A stretch of 64,000 bases of DNA from Scatophagus argus. Lineage: Eukaryota > Chordata > Actinopteri > Scatophagidae. Made by a program: the position numbers and the translations under genes. The notes under the pieces are model-generated. The model did not search any database, was not told the DNA's origin, and saw only the letters and a list, made by a program, of their open reading frames with translations. Shown piece after piece: positions 53,401-64,000 of this stretch (the stretch's first letter is position 1; the number at the start of each line of letters is the position of its first letter). The DNA lies in contig NC_058495.1 in the NCBI RefSeq assembly GCF_020382885.2, forward strand, positions 24,028,627 through 24,092,626, written 5' to 3'.

Positions 53401-55522
53401 GATAAAGTGACACTGGAAGTCGGAGGATTCTTGTCATTTGCGGCATCAGGAAACTGTTTGATTGTATGCGGCTGCCATACTTCCCTTCCTCTGGAGAGTG
53501 CAGGACTTTGACTGATTGAAATGCTGATGCCAGCAGCTGTTACGTCACCACAGAGACCATCATCATCTGTACTTGTACTGGGATTAGCTGCTCGAATGCT
53601 GGACACAAAAGCACTAACTTCGCTTGCCAGTGTGGCGTCAGTATCAGTCAGGCTGGTGGCAGACCTATGGCAGGGCCAGCTGTCATCAAGCTCTGTTAGC
53701 ATGCTGTTAATGCTGTCGTGTAGCGAGTTAACGTAGTCCTGGACAGGGGGTCGTGGGTTGTAAAAAGACACATATTGTGAAAACTGAGATATGGGCATGT
53801 GTGGGAGTGTGTGTTGAAGTGCTGTGGCGTCTGAGTCTGAAGTAGACTGTGGGGACTGTGGGAAGCTATAATGAATACTCTCCTCCTGGAGGACAAGCTG
53901 TATCTCAGAGGAGAAGTCTCCCAGATGTTTGTCCACGATGCTGTCAATTTGTCTGAGAGGAGGTGAGGAGACAGATGGGGATAACAAAGAGCCACCTACT
54001 AGCTGCTTGGCTTTTGGCATTTCCACCACCACCTCCTCCTCCTCTTGCTTACCCTGGCCAACCTCTTCTCTGCTTTGCGTTTGCCCTTTCTCAAGTGGTT
54101 TGGTTTCCTCTCCCATCTTCACCTCCCCAGTTTTCCCCTCGGTATCTTCCTCCTCTCGCTCAGTGGGTGGTGGTGAGGGGTTTGTCCTACTCTTTGGGGA
54201 GGACACCTTTACAGATTTACAAAGCTCTTCATTCTTCTTTTCTGTCACCTGAGGCTTCTCTTCTCTGTCCTTGGACACTCCTGCAGGAACAGACTGTTGT
54301 TAGAGTGGAAACACAACACATGCATATTGCGCAAAAACACTGTATCACAACAGTCCTGACTGCTGCGGCATTATTTATAGTGGAGTGCAGAAAGTAGAGC
54401 TCCATGTCTAATTTCTTACTGCCAAGCTTTAGCAAATACTGCAGCAGGAAATAAAACAGGACCGGCAACAAATACACCCTGAAACCAAGTCAGCGTAGCT
54501 GAGGTTACCTGAAAACTTCCTGGAGCCTGTAGGAGCTAACTGCTCCTCGTTAGCACGACTGTAGTCCTTGTTAAATGAGCTGTGCTCATTAGGCTCTAGG
54601 GACTGCCACCGGGAGGTCGAGGAAGGATGGCTAAGCTGAAGGGATGAGCATTGGGAAGGAGAAGGGGTAGGGCTGGGCTGTGGAGATGGGCAACGGGAAG
54701 GAGGAGGAGGAGGACTGGGCTCCGGGGATGGGCACTGAGACGGAGAAGGGGGGGAGCTGGGCTCTGGAGACGGGCATTGGAAGGGAGAAGGAAGAGGGCT
54801 GGGGTCGGGTGATGGGCACTGGGAGGGGGAGGGAGGAAGGCTGGGCTCAGGAGACGGGGTGGGGCTCTTTCTGGAAGGTTTGGTTGCTGTGGTGATGCTT
54901 GGTGCCGTGGTGAGGTGCTGGAAGCGAGGGTCCTGATGGATGTTTCCATCTCTGTGTGTGTACCGCTCTGAACACAGACCTGCAGACACAGTTTACAGTT
55001 AGCATTGACTTCTTCTTTTTCCATTCTGTAACTCTGCAGTCAGGTCCATCCTTAAAAAAACACCACTGCAAGCCACTAGCAATAATAAATATAATGTATA
55101 ATAAATATAATCTGTGTTCAAGTGAATGGGTTGTAAGTTGGGAGGTATAAAATATTTGTGTTGATACAACGTTGTCATATAACTTTGGCACATCAGTATA
55201 CATATAAAGGATGTAGGAAAGCAATAAAGTACAAGTTAAAATGTCAACATTCATGAAGGAGGACTTTCCTTTGTTTTTCTAAGGCAGAGTCACAGACCTG
55301 TAATGGGGATGAGGACCCATGGGATCTGCCCCTCCTCTTCCTCTTCTTCATATCCTCCTTCTCTTAGCCCCAGCCATCCTCCTCCTCCCCCCCCTCTACC
55401 TGTTCCCCCGTGGTGATTCACATCCCCGCTGTGGGAGCTGGGACTGAATCCCTCCAAACTGCTGACGCTGCCCGCCATCTGCTCCTACACACACACACAC
55501 ACGCACACACGCACACACGCAC

Positions 55523-55574
<52 letters not shown>

Positions 55575-58500
55575 CACTCAGTTAACCTTGCCTGTTCTAT
55601 AAGGAACTAACTCACGTTCAGTTGGAGATTACCCCAAATCTATTTTCATATCTAAATAATGCAATGCAACCATTCCAGCATTTTTGTTGTTTCCTGTTAG
55701 TTTACTGGCTTGCACAATGACTTACTGCAGCTACATATAGTAGTAACTGTACTTTTGCAAGACAATACAACAATATACCATCTGTGATACAAAATAAAAT
55801 AATACTAATAGCATTATAAGCTTGGTGGTTTTAATTACCTTTCAAGATATGTTTGGTTTTCTTTCAAGTCCAACCTTAAGACAATTCCCACAAGTCAGGT
55901 GCAACAGTTGATCTAACTCAGACAGCTGAAGCCTCACATTAGCTTCATATTAGCTTTCTGAGTTATATTAGCACAGAACGAGGACTGTGTTCTGTCTGTT
56001 ACAGTGTAGTCACACCTTCAAGGTATCATAAGGGCTTCAAGTAGGTATTATTTTAAGACAGACTTGAAAAAATCCATAGCTATCTCATACCAGGAAAACA
56101 TTTAGAGATCTGAACTACCCAGAAGTAGCCCCAGTCATTTACAAAATGTCTGTAATTTTCTTCACTGTCAAGCCACAAAAACAGAAATCCAAATAACAGC
56201 GTGATGTATCGTGCATTCACTGCACATGTGCACAGCATCTTAGTTCCAGCTGGGTTCCTGTTGTACACCATCATAAGGTGAATGCTGAATGTAAAGTGCC
56301 GACAGCATCAGCGTGAGGGAAATTAAACGACACTCAGTCAAAAACATTTACTTAAAGGTCACTGTTACCTCCAGCTCCTCCTGCTTCCGCAGGTCAATGT
56401 CACAGTTGGTGGGCAGACCCAGCTTGGTGGCCAACCTATCAAATGGACACGATTCCCTCTGCCTCGCCTCTTGCGTTTCACAAAGGCTCTGATTGGTTGT
56501 TCCTCTGGCAGCCTGGCTCAGGCCTGTGAGAGGGTGGAGAGACGTTCATTTTCAAAGATCAACTTTTCATCAAGTTTTCATCCTAACCATTTCGCTGTGC
56601 CCTACAGTCTCCTCCTGGTGTTTTGACAAATAATATGACGCAAATGATGAAACGCAAACAAAGTAGAGGGGGACTTTGCAGTAACAAAGACCCCATACGT
56701 CGGCTGAAAACAATGAAAACATTTTAAATCGAAAGCTGAAGGCTCCATCAGCGTCACCTGTCAGCAGGCTGAAAAGTCTGGCAGCAAGTTCAGATCCATC
56801 TTCGCTCACATCAACGTCCTTCAAACCAACTGAGCCAATCACAGATGCAAGAGAGCCAGGAGGGGCGGCCACTTGGCTTTCCTGGTTTACTGGAAGATAA
56901 ATAAAATAGAATAAAACAATGAGATAATAATAAACAATAATTTATAATCAGATAAAAAGCTTTGGATGCCTGATTATTCACTCATTTCATAATTAATGGC
57001 TTGCTTGTACTGTAACATTTAAAAAAATAATAATAATAAAAAGTCTGTAACATGTTACCACAGGCATCCATCCATTTCTCACAGCATTTGCTTGGTCAAA
57101 GTAGCAAAAGGCTGAGTGAGGGAGTTAAGATATCCTTCATTCTCCGGCCACTTTCTCCACATCCACAAGTATTCACAGGCTAGACAAGGCGCCTGCTCTC
57201 TCTTGTACTGTCTCCACAAGTGGGACAGTACCATTGTTTGGGCTATAAAGTACAACTGGATAGCGCACAGCTTTCGGTCTCAGCACGGGAGCAGCAACTC
57301 TTCTGGGGAGGTTTTCTCCATGCACAATAACTTTGCAGAGTATTTCTAATCCCCTGCTGGTGCAGTCTCCTGGCAGTGTTTAAAACGCCAAACAACATAA
57401 CAGAAACTCAGAGCAAGTTGTAAACAGCTTGAACAACAACAACACTGTTGACTAGCCAGTCTGGTCACCATAACTGATTGGCTGTAAGCTTGTGTTTCTC
57501 TAAAGGTTGAGCCAATGTCGTCAGTCCATTTGCAGGTATAATGTTGATCTGCTTGCACCTTCAGACATGAGCAGATTAAAAAAAAAAAAAAACACAACTT
57601 GGAAAGTCTCTTGGACCCTTGTGGTTCAAAGTGTGATTTTTTTTCAAACCTTATTTTTACATACATAAAGAAGCCATTTTGACCATCTCACAGTATACAG
57701 TTCTGTTCTTTGAAGGAAATCATTTATAAGCGCTTGTCATTACCTCAATTACCTCACTCCCATCCATTGAAATATCCTTTTTAATTTCTTCGTCGTAGTA
57801 GTGTCTTAATTGCAGATATCTGAATAAATCGAGGAGTTTTCCAATCCAAATTTATCTTTCATTACTCTAAATGATGTGAAGTGTTGCCTGTCTATTAGTG
57901 TACACATAGCTGCTATTTCCCCCCCGACCTCCTGAAGGTCCCACCCAGAACTCCCGGTCTGAATTTGGAGGACAGTGAAGGCCAAATCAAGAACATGCTG
58001 TCTCCACTCAACCTGTATCTTCTAATCAACTCATGCCACATCTCAAAGGTTCCTCTCATAATATTATTCTCTTCTTTAAAATCAATATGTTCCTTTCCAT
58101 CCAACCTTGATGGTGGGGGAGTCAACCTCAGGCCCATCTCAATGTCCTTCCATCTGGCTCGATAACTCCGGGAACACCAATACAGTATGTAACGTCAAAG
58201 TGTGATTTTAGTTTCACTCAAGAAAGAGCCAGCAAGGACCTGAACTCCTTCCCCTGAGGCAGCACTACATTTCATGTCTCAAAAATGGTGATCAGTCCAC
58301 CATGTTGCCCTCACATCACCTGTCACTTGAATGGCAAAAACAAAGGGAGAGCAGTTGTTGTTTCTTAAAATGCAGTTAAAACACACACTTACCTGGAATC
58401 TTGGTGTGTTTGCCAGGCTCCTGTGATGCCTTTAGGAACTTAAGCGCCCTCTCTGCCTTCTCCTGTTCCAGTCGCCTCTTTCTCCCCGGTGCCATGACCA

Positions 58501-61500
58501 CTCCTCCACCAATCTCTTCTTCCCTGTTCACCTCATTCTCTGCATTACTCTCACAGGTCAGAACAAGGTCTATCAGCTGCTGTATCTGAGTGACAAAGAT
58601 AACACAACAAGTGAATCTAGTGTTAAATAGTCTTCTCTTTTCAGTGGTAGTCATGTACGCCTTTTTACCTTCTGTGTGTTGCTCTGTCCACCACTGGCGT
58701 TGCTGGTCACCTCATTCCCTGCTGCCTCTGTCTGGCGCCCACAGCTCTCGCTGAGTCTCGCCCCCTGAGGATCATCAGGCCCGCAGTGCGTCTCCACCAT
58801 CAGCCTGGCCCGGGCCACTGACAGCAGGTAGAGGGCGGGGCTGTACAGGTAGGAGCGCAGATACCCTTCCATGTTCACTCTGTGGTGTTTTGGGGCAGGA
58901 AACAGCTTTCCTCGCTCATCCAGTTTGGGTTCATACTTTCCCATTGGGTACTGTCGAAGCTGGAGAGCAAAGACAGAAATATGAGCTTTATATGAGGAAC
59001 TGTTCAAGAAACAAATACACATGACGTATAGAATAATCACACTCAAAAGAATGTGGATGCACCTGCCCACATTAAAAAGGACCACTTATTAATATTATCA
59101 ATTTCATTTAATCAATCAATCAATGACTGAGTGACATGATTAATCCACACCATTGGTGACATCATGATGATTGGGTAGTGGATCGACAACATCCACCATA
59201 GCTCAACAAATGATCCATGAAAAAAATAAAACACAATTTGTGGGTTACGATTTAAAGAAAAGGCAGTGACACCTTGCTGTCGTTCAGGCCGATGAAGTAT
59301 TCTCGTGCCTGACGTTCCACGCTGGCAGACAGCTCAGGAGGGGCGTTGGCACGGGCCTTGACGAGGGCGTGGTGCAGTGCTGGGATGAACTTGCTCAGCC
59401 ACGACATCTCCTTGCCACCAGACGCTGACGACTCTGAAGTGTCATGGAAAGAGGACACGGGCCTTGATGCTGCTGAGGGACAAAAGTAAAACATCAATAT
59501 TCATGGTGATGATTTTCCAAGGCTTAAGTCTGTACTCTTTAACTTTAGGTGTTCACCCTCCACAGGTGATGCCTCTAAGCTGCACTAATCAATCTCACTT
59601 CTTGTGTGGCAGCTCTACTGAGCTCAGTGAAGACTTAGACCCGGTTTTAGCTCATTCTTTTCAATTAGTTTCTTTGGTCCAACAGGCAAACAAAACACTG
59701 GGTAACAGCTCTCCCGAGCTGCCCCTAATGATCCATATTGGGGGTCAATCTGGCCACATTTAAAGGATCAGTGTAGGCTAAAATAAAGCCAATCAAAAAC
59801 TTGATCAGGATATCCCTACAGGATCAACCCTACATCATATTAGAATACCGTAAATGAATTACCCAGCAGTCCCTGTGATACTCACTGGATCTGGTCACAT
59901 CTCTGGACTCTGGGAAGACAAACAAGGCCTGAAGACATCTCTTCCAGTTCTCACCTCTCTCTGAAAGTACAAGAACATGGGGGAACATCTGTTCTACAAC
60001 CCAAACTTTACATCTGAGCACTCAAATATGAAATAACAACACAACAACACTTCAACTATTTTGCTAACTGTTAAAGTGGCTGTGGAAAAAGAGGAGAAAG
60101 AATTCACTCCACCTCATGCAGTGATAAAAGCCAAATACAAAAGCACCAGAGGTTAATTAGCCTCACTGCTGTACCTCATTTTACAGTAACTACATGGCTT
60201 TTCAAACATTACCCTCCACATAATTTATGAGTATACATAATCTGTCACATTTCATACCAGCGGGTGTGGCCATCTGAACGCTGGATAGCAGAAAGAGAAA
60301 GCCTCTCTCTGTGAGCGGAGTCACCAGAACCTGTAGGGAGAGTGGAGTCATTCAACAGTTATTCTTTAGTTTCCTTCTTTTCTGTTTTTTCTTCTTTCCG
60401 TCCTTTCTAGATTGCATATAATGAACATTTCCAGCGCTGACCCCGTTAGACCAACAAAATAATGTCATATTCACCACTCTGCTGCTTTTGTTTGTAAGTT
60501 TGTAAACACTAATTTCATTTTGATTCACTAAATGTTTCGAGTCACATCCACTTCACTGTTTAATCATCGTTAAGCTATGCTCAGTGACACTCAACACAAG
60601 TCAACGGTGAATGGATTATGACCACTAAGCAGTTCGAATACTTTTAATGTGAAATACCTGCACAGGTAACGTTTCATTTAAAGTAGCTTTAACACGTTTG
60701 TTTCAGATGAATGCATACCTGTCTCTGCTAGGAAGATAAAGGCCACATGTTTACCATCACCACATTGTTTAACATCTTGTGTGTACTGTACCGCTGTTTC
60801 TCCACAGTGTAGATGTACAACAATTTAATCAAAATCCAATTCACTCAGCAAAATAAACAACAACAGCAAAGCAAGCCGGACTCACCACTCTCTTGCTCTC
60901 CAGTTCGTGCAGCAGTCTTGTCACACTGTTTGTGGACCGACTCCTGTCAGTCACCTCCAGCAGACTGCAGCAATGACCGTTCTTCACAACTACGAACACA
61001 AAACCCCACAAGATCCTATTCAGTTTGAGTTATAGTTTGATGACACAATACAACAGTGGCTCAGTGATAGTGGCTAAGTCATCTCTGAAAGGATGTTCGG
61101 CATCCTGTGAAGACATAAATGCAGTTTAGAAATGCAGAATGCAACACATTTAAAGCTGAAGGAATTTTTCCATATGAAAATAGTCAGCTTTAAATGATAA
61201 AGAATGTCAACACAAGATAAAAATATCATCCTTTTAAGTCCCATCGGCTGTAGCCTGCTGTGTAATGTACAACCACCTGAGAAAGTGTACTGGATTTACC
61301 TTCTTGGCTGTTGTTGTAGAGGTTAAAGGAGAACAGTTCGGACGGGAGCAGCTCGGTCAACTGGTCAACCCTCATCAACCAACCGATGTCCAACTTCTCT
61401 GGTCTGAAGGAGACACGTGGGGAGATACACACAAATCATTTTAACATCTGAGGAAGTACTTGGTTAGTTCAGGGTAAAACAGAGTCCTGCATTAAAGCAG

Positions 61501-61990
61501 TAATAACAAACTTCTAGTTGGTTCAGCTCTCTTCCACAGAGAAATCCAGGGAGGGATTACAGCTCATTCTTCATACACCTGCAATTCTGGGAGTAATTCA
61601 CACCAGTTTTTGCAACCAGCATTGCAAAGTTTTGTGGTCTGGTGCTGGTCAAAGCTCCACATCTTTCCACATTCCAGTCAAAACACAATGACTAAGAACT
61701 AAACCTGAAGAAGGGATCGAATGCTTTCTGCTGCCTCACGTCTTCTTCTATTGCAATTTGGAGTTGTTGATGGTACATTTTGTCAAACTGGATAGAACAG
61801 GTCTGTGTGAGAAAGATTTTTGATATGTTAAAATTCTTAAACAGTCAGTTCAATACTCACAGTCTGTGGGGCAGGAAGGGAGGAAAAAAGGAACGAAGGG
61901 AGATCTGGAAGAGAACTCTGTCGCCTTTCACCAAATCTCCAGTCCACACAGTAAACTGAGCTCGCTCTGAGAGAGCGAGAGCGAGAGAGC

Positions 61991-62024
<34 letters not shown>

Positions 62025-62908
62025 GCGAGAGAGAGAGAAAGAGAGGGGGAGAGTGAGTCAGTCAAGGTGGGAGTGTTCAAGTCATTTATTTGATCTAAAA
62101 AAGTGAACAATTCTGTGACTGAAAGGGAAAAAAAGGGACCAGTTCTCACCTCTACTCCCCTCTGCTGATTGGCTGTTCAACCTGTCCATCAAACAAAGCA
62201 GCACAAAAAGAACAAGTCAATTCAGACATTCAGTCTTGAGATCAAAGTTGCAAAGTCCTGCAGCATTTACATTTCAAATAACACAGTTTTAAACTTCCAT
62301 ACCTGAAGGGAGCCAGAGGAGTGCTGGGAAGAGGGGAGTCTTTTCCTTTAAACTGGAAGGAGACAACAGCGTATGGACAGACCTGGCGAGGCCGCTGACG
62401 CAGCTCGTCGAATGAGTACTCGTAGAAGTATTGCTGAAATAAACAGCAGAACAGCCATCAAAGTCATGCTGTACTTAAAACATTTAAAGAAGTAAACAAA
62501 AAAATCCAATTTTAACAACAAAAAAGCTTGATCACTTAAACAGCTTTAACAATTGAAATAACAATTCTTCAATGTTCTTAAATAACAATTTTCACTGTTC
62601 AGCAGATAAAATGTGATGCACGACTGCATCAAACCCATCAAGTCCAGGGGTAACTGGTCCATTTCTGAGCCAGAGTGCCGCAACTGTCACTGCTCTCCCA
62701 AAACAATAACTAAAGATGTTTGTGTGAGTGGGAGAGAGGAAGACAATATTTACCCAACTTCACCTGAGAACGTTACCTGTGTGAGTTCGAGAGCGCGGTA
62801 CGAGTTGAGTGAAGTGACTTTGCTGGCGTTTTTGGAGATGTGGCTGTCAAATCGAGGCGTTGGATCTAGAAGGTTCTTCATGTTTTCATAGATGCTCTTT
62901 ACTTTGCC
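47406..62908 (-). CDS. tasor: Transcription activation suppressor (HUSH scaffold), 24 3'-most coding exons, N-terminus outside window
   Basis: Exons in coding order: 62908-62777, 62433-62303, 62181-62150, 61966-61861, 61403-61300, 60989-60886, 60330-60258, 59960-59886, 59472-59273, 58959-58669, 58585-58393, 56889-56758, 56523-56369, 55484-55298, 54979-54509, 54280-52902, 52532-52410, 51313-51154, 50966-50858, 50496-50318, 50159-50019, 49808-49761, 49257-48501, 47919-47406. They sum to 5796 bases, 1931 codons plus stop, with no phase conflict. TASOR (FAM208A) is the scaffold of the HUSH complex (TASOR, MPP8, periphilin), which silences retroelements by H3K9me3. Visible are part of the DUF3715 pseudo-PARP domain (MKNLLDPTPRFDSHIS, CPYAVVSFQFKGKDSP, FTVWTGDLVKGDRVLFQISL), VVKNGHCCSLLEV, VLVTPLTERGFLFLLS and YPMGKYEPKLDERGKLFPAP. 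A long disordered Ser/Pro-rich centre follows, then a structured block with HPNVVFVGIDTLDDIRNNSY, VEFLPYHHCDMM and YPSGGIVVASTEEILHDF, and a low-complexity tail. The 48-base exon at 49761-49808 is the least certain. Confidence 0.9.
54570..54863 (-). repeat. Coding 42-bp minisatellite in tasor (seven 14-residue units)
   Basis: Within exon 54979-54509 the frame repeats a 14-residue unit QCPSPEPSxPPSPS. Unit boundaries fall at 54822, 54780, 54738, 54696, 54654, 54612 and 54570 (left ends). The four central units begin QCPSPDPS, QCPSPEPS, QCPSPEPS and RCPSPQPS. Later units decay to QCSSLQLS and RWQSLEPN but keep the 14-residue spacing. Every good unit has Ser-Pro dipeptides, possible proline-directed kinase sites. 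The unit length, a multiple of three, keeps the frame when copy number changes. Confidence 0.85.
55487..55573. repeat. (CA)n array abutting a tasor 3' splice site
   Basis: Forward (CA)n with several ACGCAC interruptions. On the tasor strand it reads (TG)n and ends at tgtgtgtag/GAGCAG, the acceptor of exon 55484-55298, so the array directly forms the 3' splice region. Confidence 0.9.
57680..58180 (-). mobile_element. LINE relic (L1/Tx1-like) in tasor intron
   Basis: On the same strand as tasor, one frame reads NNIMRGTFEMWHELIRRYRL and GDSMFLIWPSLSSKFRPGV (about 58137-57913). After a frame break, DLFRYLQLRHYYDEEIKKD follows (about 57833-57780). The order (IW..., S.L..N..F.PG, F.RYLQLRH) is that of the region after the reverse transcriptase in L1/Tx1-clade elements. 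The frameshift and stops show it is dead. No RT catalytic motif was found nearby. Confidence 0.6.
61967..62054. repeat. (GA)n/(GCGA)n array forming a tasor 3' splice-site tract
   Basis: Forward GA repeats with GCGA variants. On the tasor strand this is (CT)n, a perfect polypyrimidine tract running into the acceptor ctctcag/AGCGAGC of exon 61966-61861. Unlike the TG arrays, this one makes the splice site stronger in principle. Confidence 0.9.
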
Positions 62909-64000
62909 CTGAAACAAAAAATAAACAAAACTCCACTGTCAAAAACTGATTAATACCACACCTATTGCATCTCTCTTACAGAATTCTCAAGGAAGTTGGT
63001 TGCCTGTAGACAGTTAACAATAAAACATAAGAGGAAACACTCAGTGTGACAGAAAACGTCTGGTGTTGTGGTTTGTCCTTTTCAAAATAAAATGCTTTCC
63101 TCTTTGGATCTCAGACAGCACAATACATATCTGAAAAATGAAGGATCTGAACTCAGGACACAGCATTTCTCCTCTTAGCCTCCTTCCATACTACGCTCCT
63201 CCTTATGCGACATCATGTTTTGCTGGTCAATAATCAGACATTCTCCTTGATTTATGCTGATATATATTGGTTAGGGATTGATCATGTGAATAATACAATT
63301 TCCTTTGATAGAACTCAAAGGATGTTTGTTCACCAAGTGAAAACTGCTGCATCACTAAATGAGGATAAAATTCAGTTGCACTGCCCTTTAAAAGCAGTAA
63401 TAAGACTGTTAATTTAAAATGTTGTTAGAGGGTTACAATCAAGTAGTGACAGTTCCAGGTTATTTCTGACAAAACTGAAATAAGAACAGGGTAGGCAGTT
63501 TAGCTTGAGAACATACAGCCTCTGACTCTGTTTTTGATTTTACGGCATGTCACTTCAACCGTAACTGCTTATCAGGCCACATCTGCGGTTTCTCAACTTT
63601 CTGAGGGGTGTAACAACCCAGCTTCTATTCAAGAGTGGAAACAAAATGGATCTGTGGTTAGATAGGTGTTGATACGGTCTTCAAGAAACTGTTGATGGAA
63701 ACCCAGATTAATAAACAACAGCCTGTCTTTCGGTTTGTCAAAACCATGAAGCAGCTTAGTAAAAAACTGCCTGAGCACCTCTGACTGCGCTCTGAATACA
63801 TCTGACTGATCTCCAAGTCTGTCACACGTAGACTTATCAACTGTTTAGACCTGTCTTTAAGTAAACACTGGCTGTCTGCCAGATGTTCAGAGTCAATTTG
63901 TTGATTGAGGTAAAGCACTAAATCTTGGCCTCTGTGGGACTAAAGTATTGCACTTATCTTTATATTTGGCACTCAGATTATACAGGCAGGCTGAAAGCTA
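62909..64000. other. tasor intron sequence at right edge, with a coding-looking relic
   Basis: No further tasor exon was recognised up to the window end. On the minus strand at about 63607-63918, two overlapping open frames look protein-like. One contains DRSKQLISLRVTDLEISQMY; the other contains LRQFFTKLLHGFDKPKDR, then LLFINLGFHQQFLEDRINTY and ends in a TGA. I do not recognise the family, and neither frame has splice sites in tasor phase. Confidence 0.35.

Noticed and set aside
55400..55620. Thr/His repeat 'protein' across the CA array
   Set aside because: Translation of a microsatellite (HTHTHT), not a gene.
61706..61802. Open minus-strand stretch (TCSIQFDKMYHQQL...) with possible splice sites between two tasor exons
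   Set aside because: The flanking exons 61966-61861 and 61403-61300 join directly in phase to give ...LPHRLPEKLDIG..., which fits the family. Including this block breaks the frame, so it is intronic or a repeat.

Overview
The window is vertebrate nuclear DNA, most likely from a ray-finned (percomorph-type) fish. Genes are split into many short exons with GT..AG introns. Non-coding DNA is full of (CA)n/(TG)n microsatellites, CpG-decayed interspersed repeats of kinds common in teleost introns, and transposon relics. There is no operon structure and no prokaryotic signal. All five genes below were assembled by hand, by joining exons whose phases agree and whose translations match known vertebrate families.

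Layout. (1) 149-722 (+): the last two coding exons of ribosomal protein S23 (rps23), cut by the left edge. (2) 3143-9266 (+): a complete 12-exon asb14, an ankyrin-repeat SOCS-box protein. (3) 14203-22626 (-): a complete 7-coding-exon ip6k1 (inositol hexakisphosphate kinase). Two probable 5' non-coding exons lie at 23107-23354 and 34711-~34830, so the transcription unit covers about 20 kb. (4) 35771-43645 (+): a complete 21-exon ccdc66 (ciliary/microtubule coiled-coil protein), head-to-head with ip6k1. (5) 47406-62908 (-): the 24 most 3' coding exons of tasor (HUSH-complex scaffold), tail-to-tail with ccdc66; its N-terminal exons lie beyond the right edge.

From memory, CCDC66 and TASOR are also convergent neighbours on human 3p14, and ASB14 lies in the same chromosome arm. 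This supports an old conserved block. The genes do not form one pathway: ribosome, ubiquitin ligase, inositol pyrophosphate kinase, cilium/centrosome and chromatin silencing.

Intergenic and intronic DNA holds two LINE (L1/Tx1-like) relics, one Tc1-like transposase relic, several copies of teleost interspersed repeats, three CTCF-like motifs and several RFX X-box-like motifs.

I saw no new biological system. The most interesting signals are a 42-bp minisatellite that is translated inside tasor; complementary CA and TG tracts bracketing ccdc66 exons; TG/CT microsatellites lying directly on many 3' splice sites; a frame-neutral 99-nt 'exitron' in ccdc66; and an open, AUG-less frame running through the ip6k1 5' exon into the kinase.
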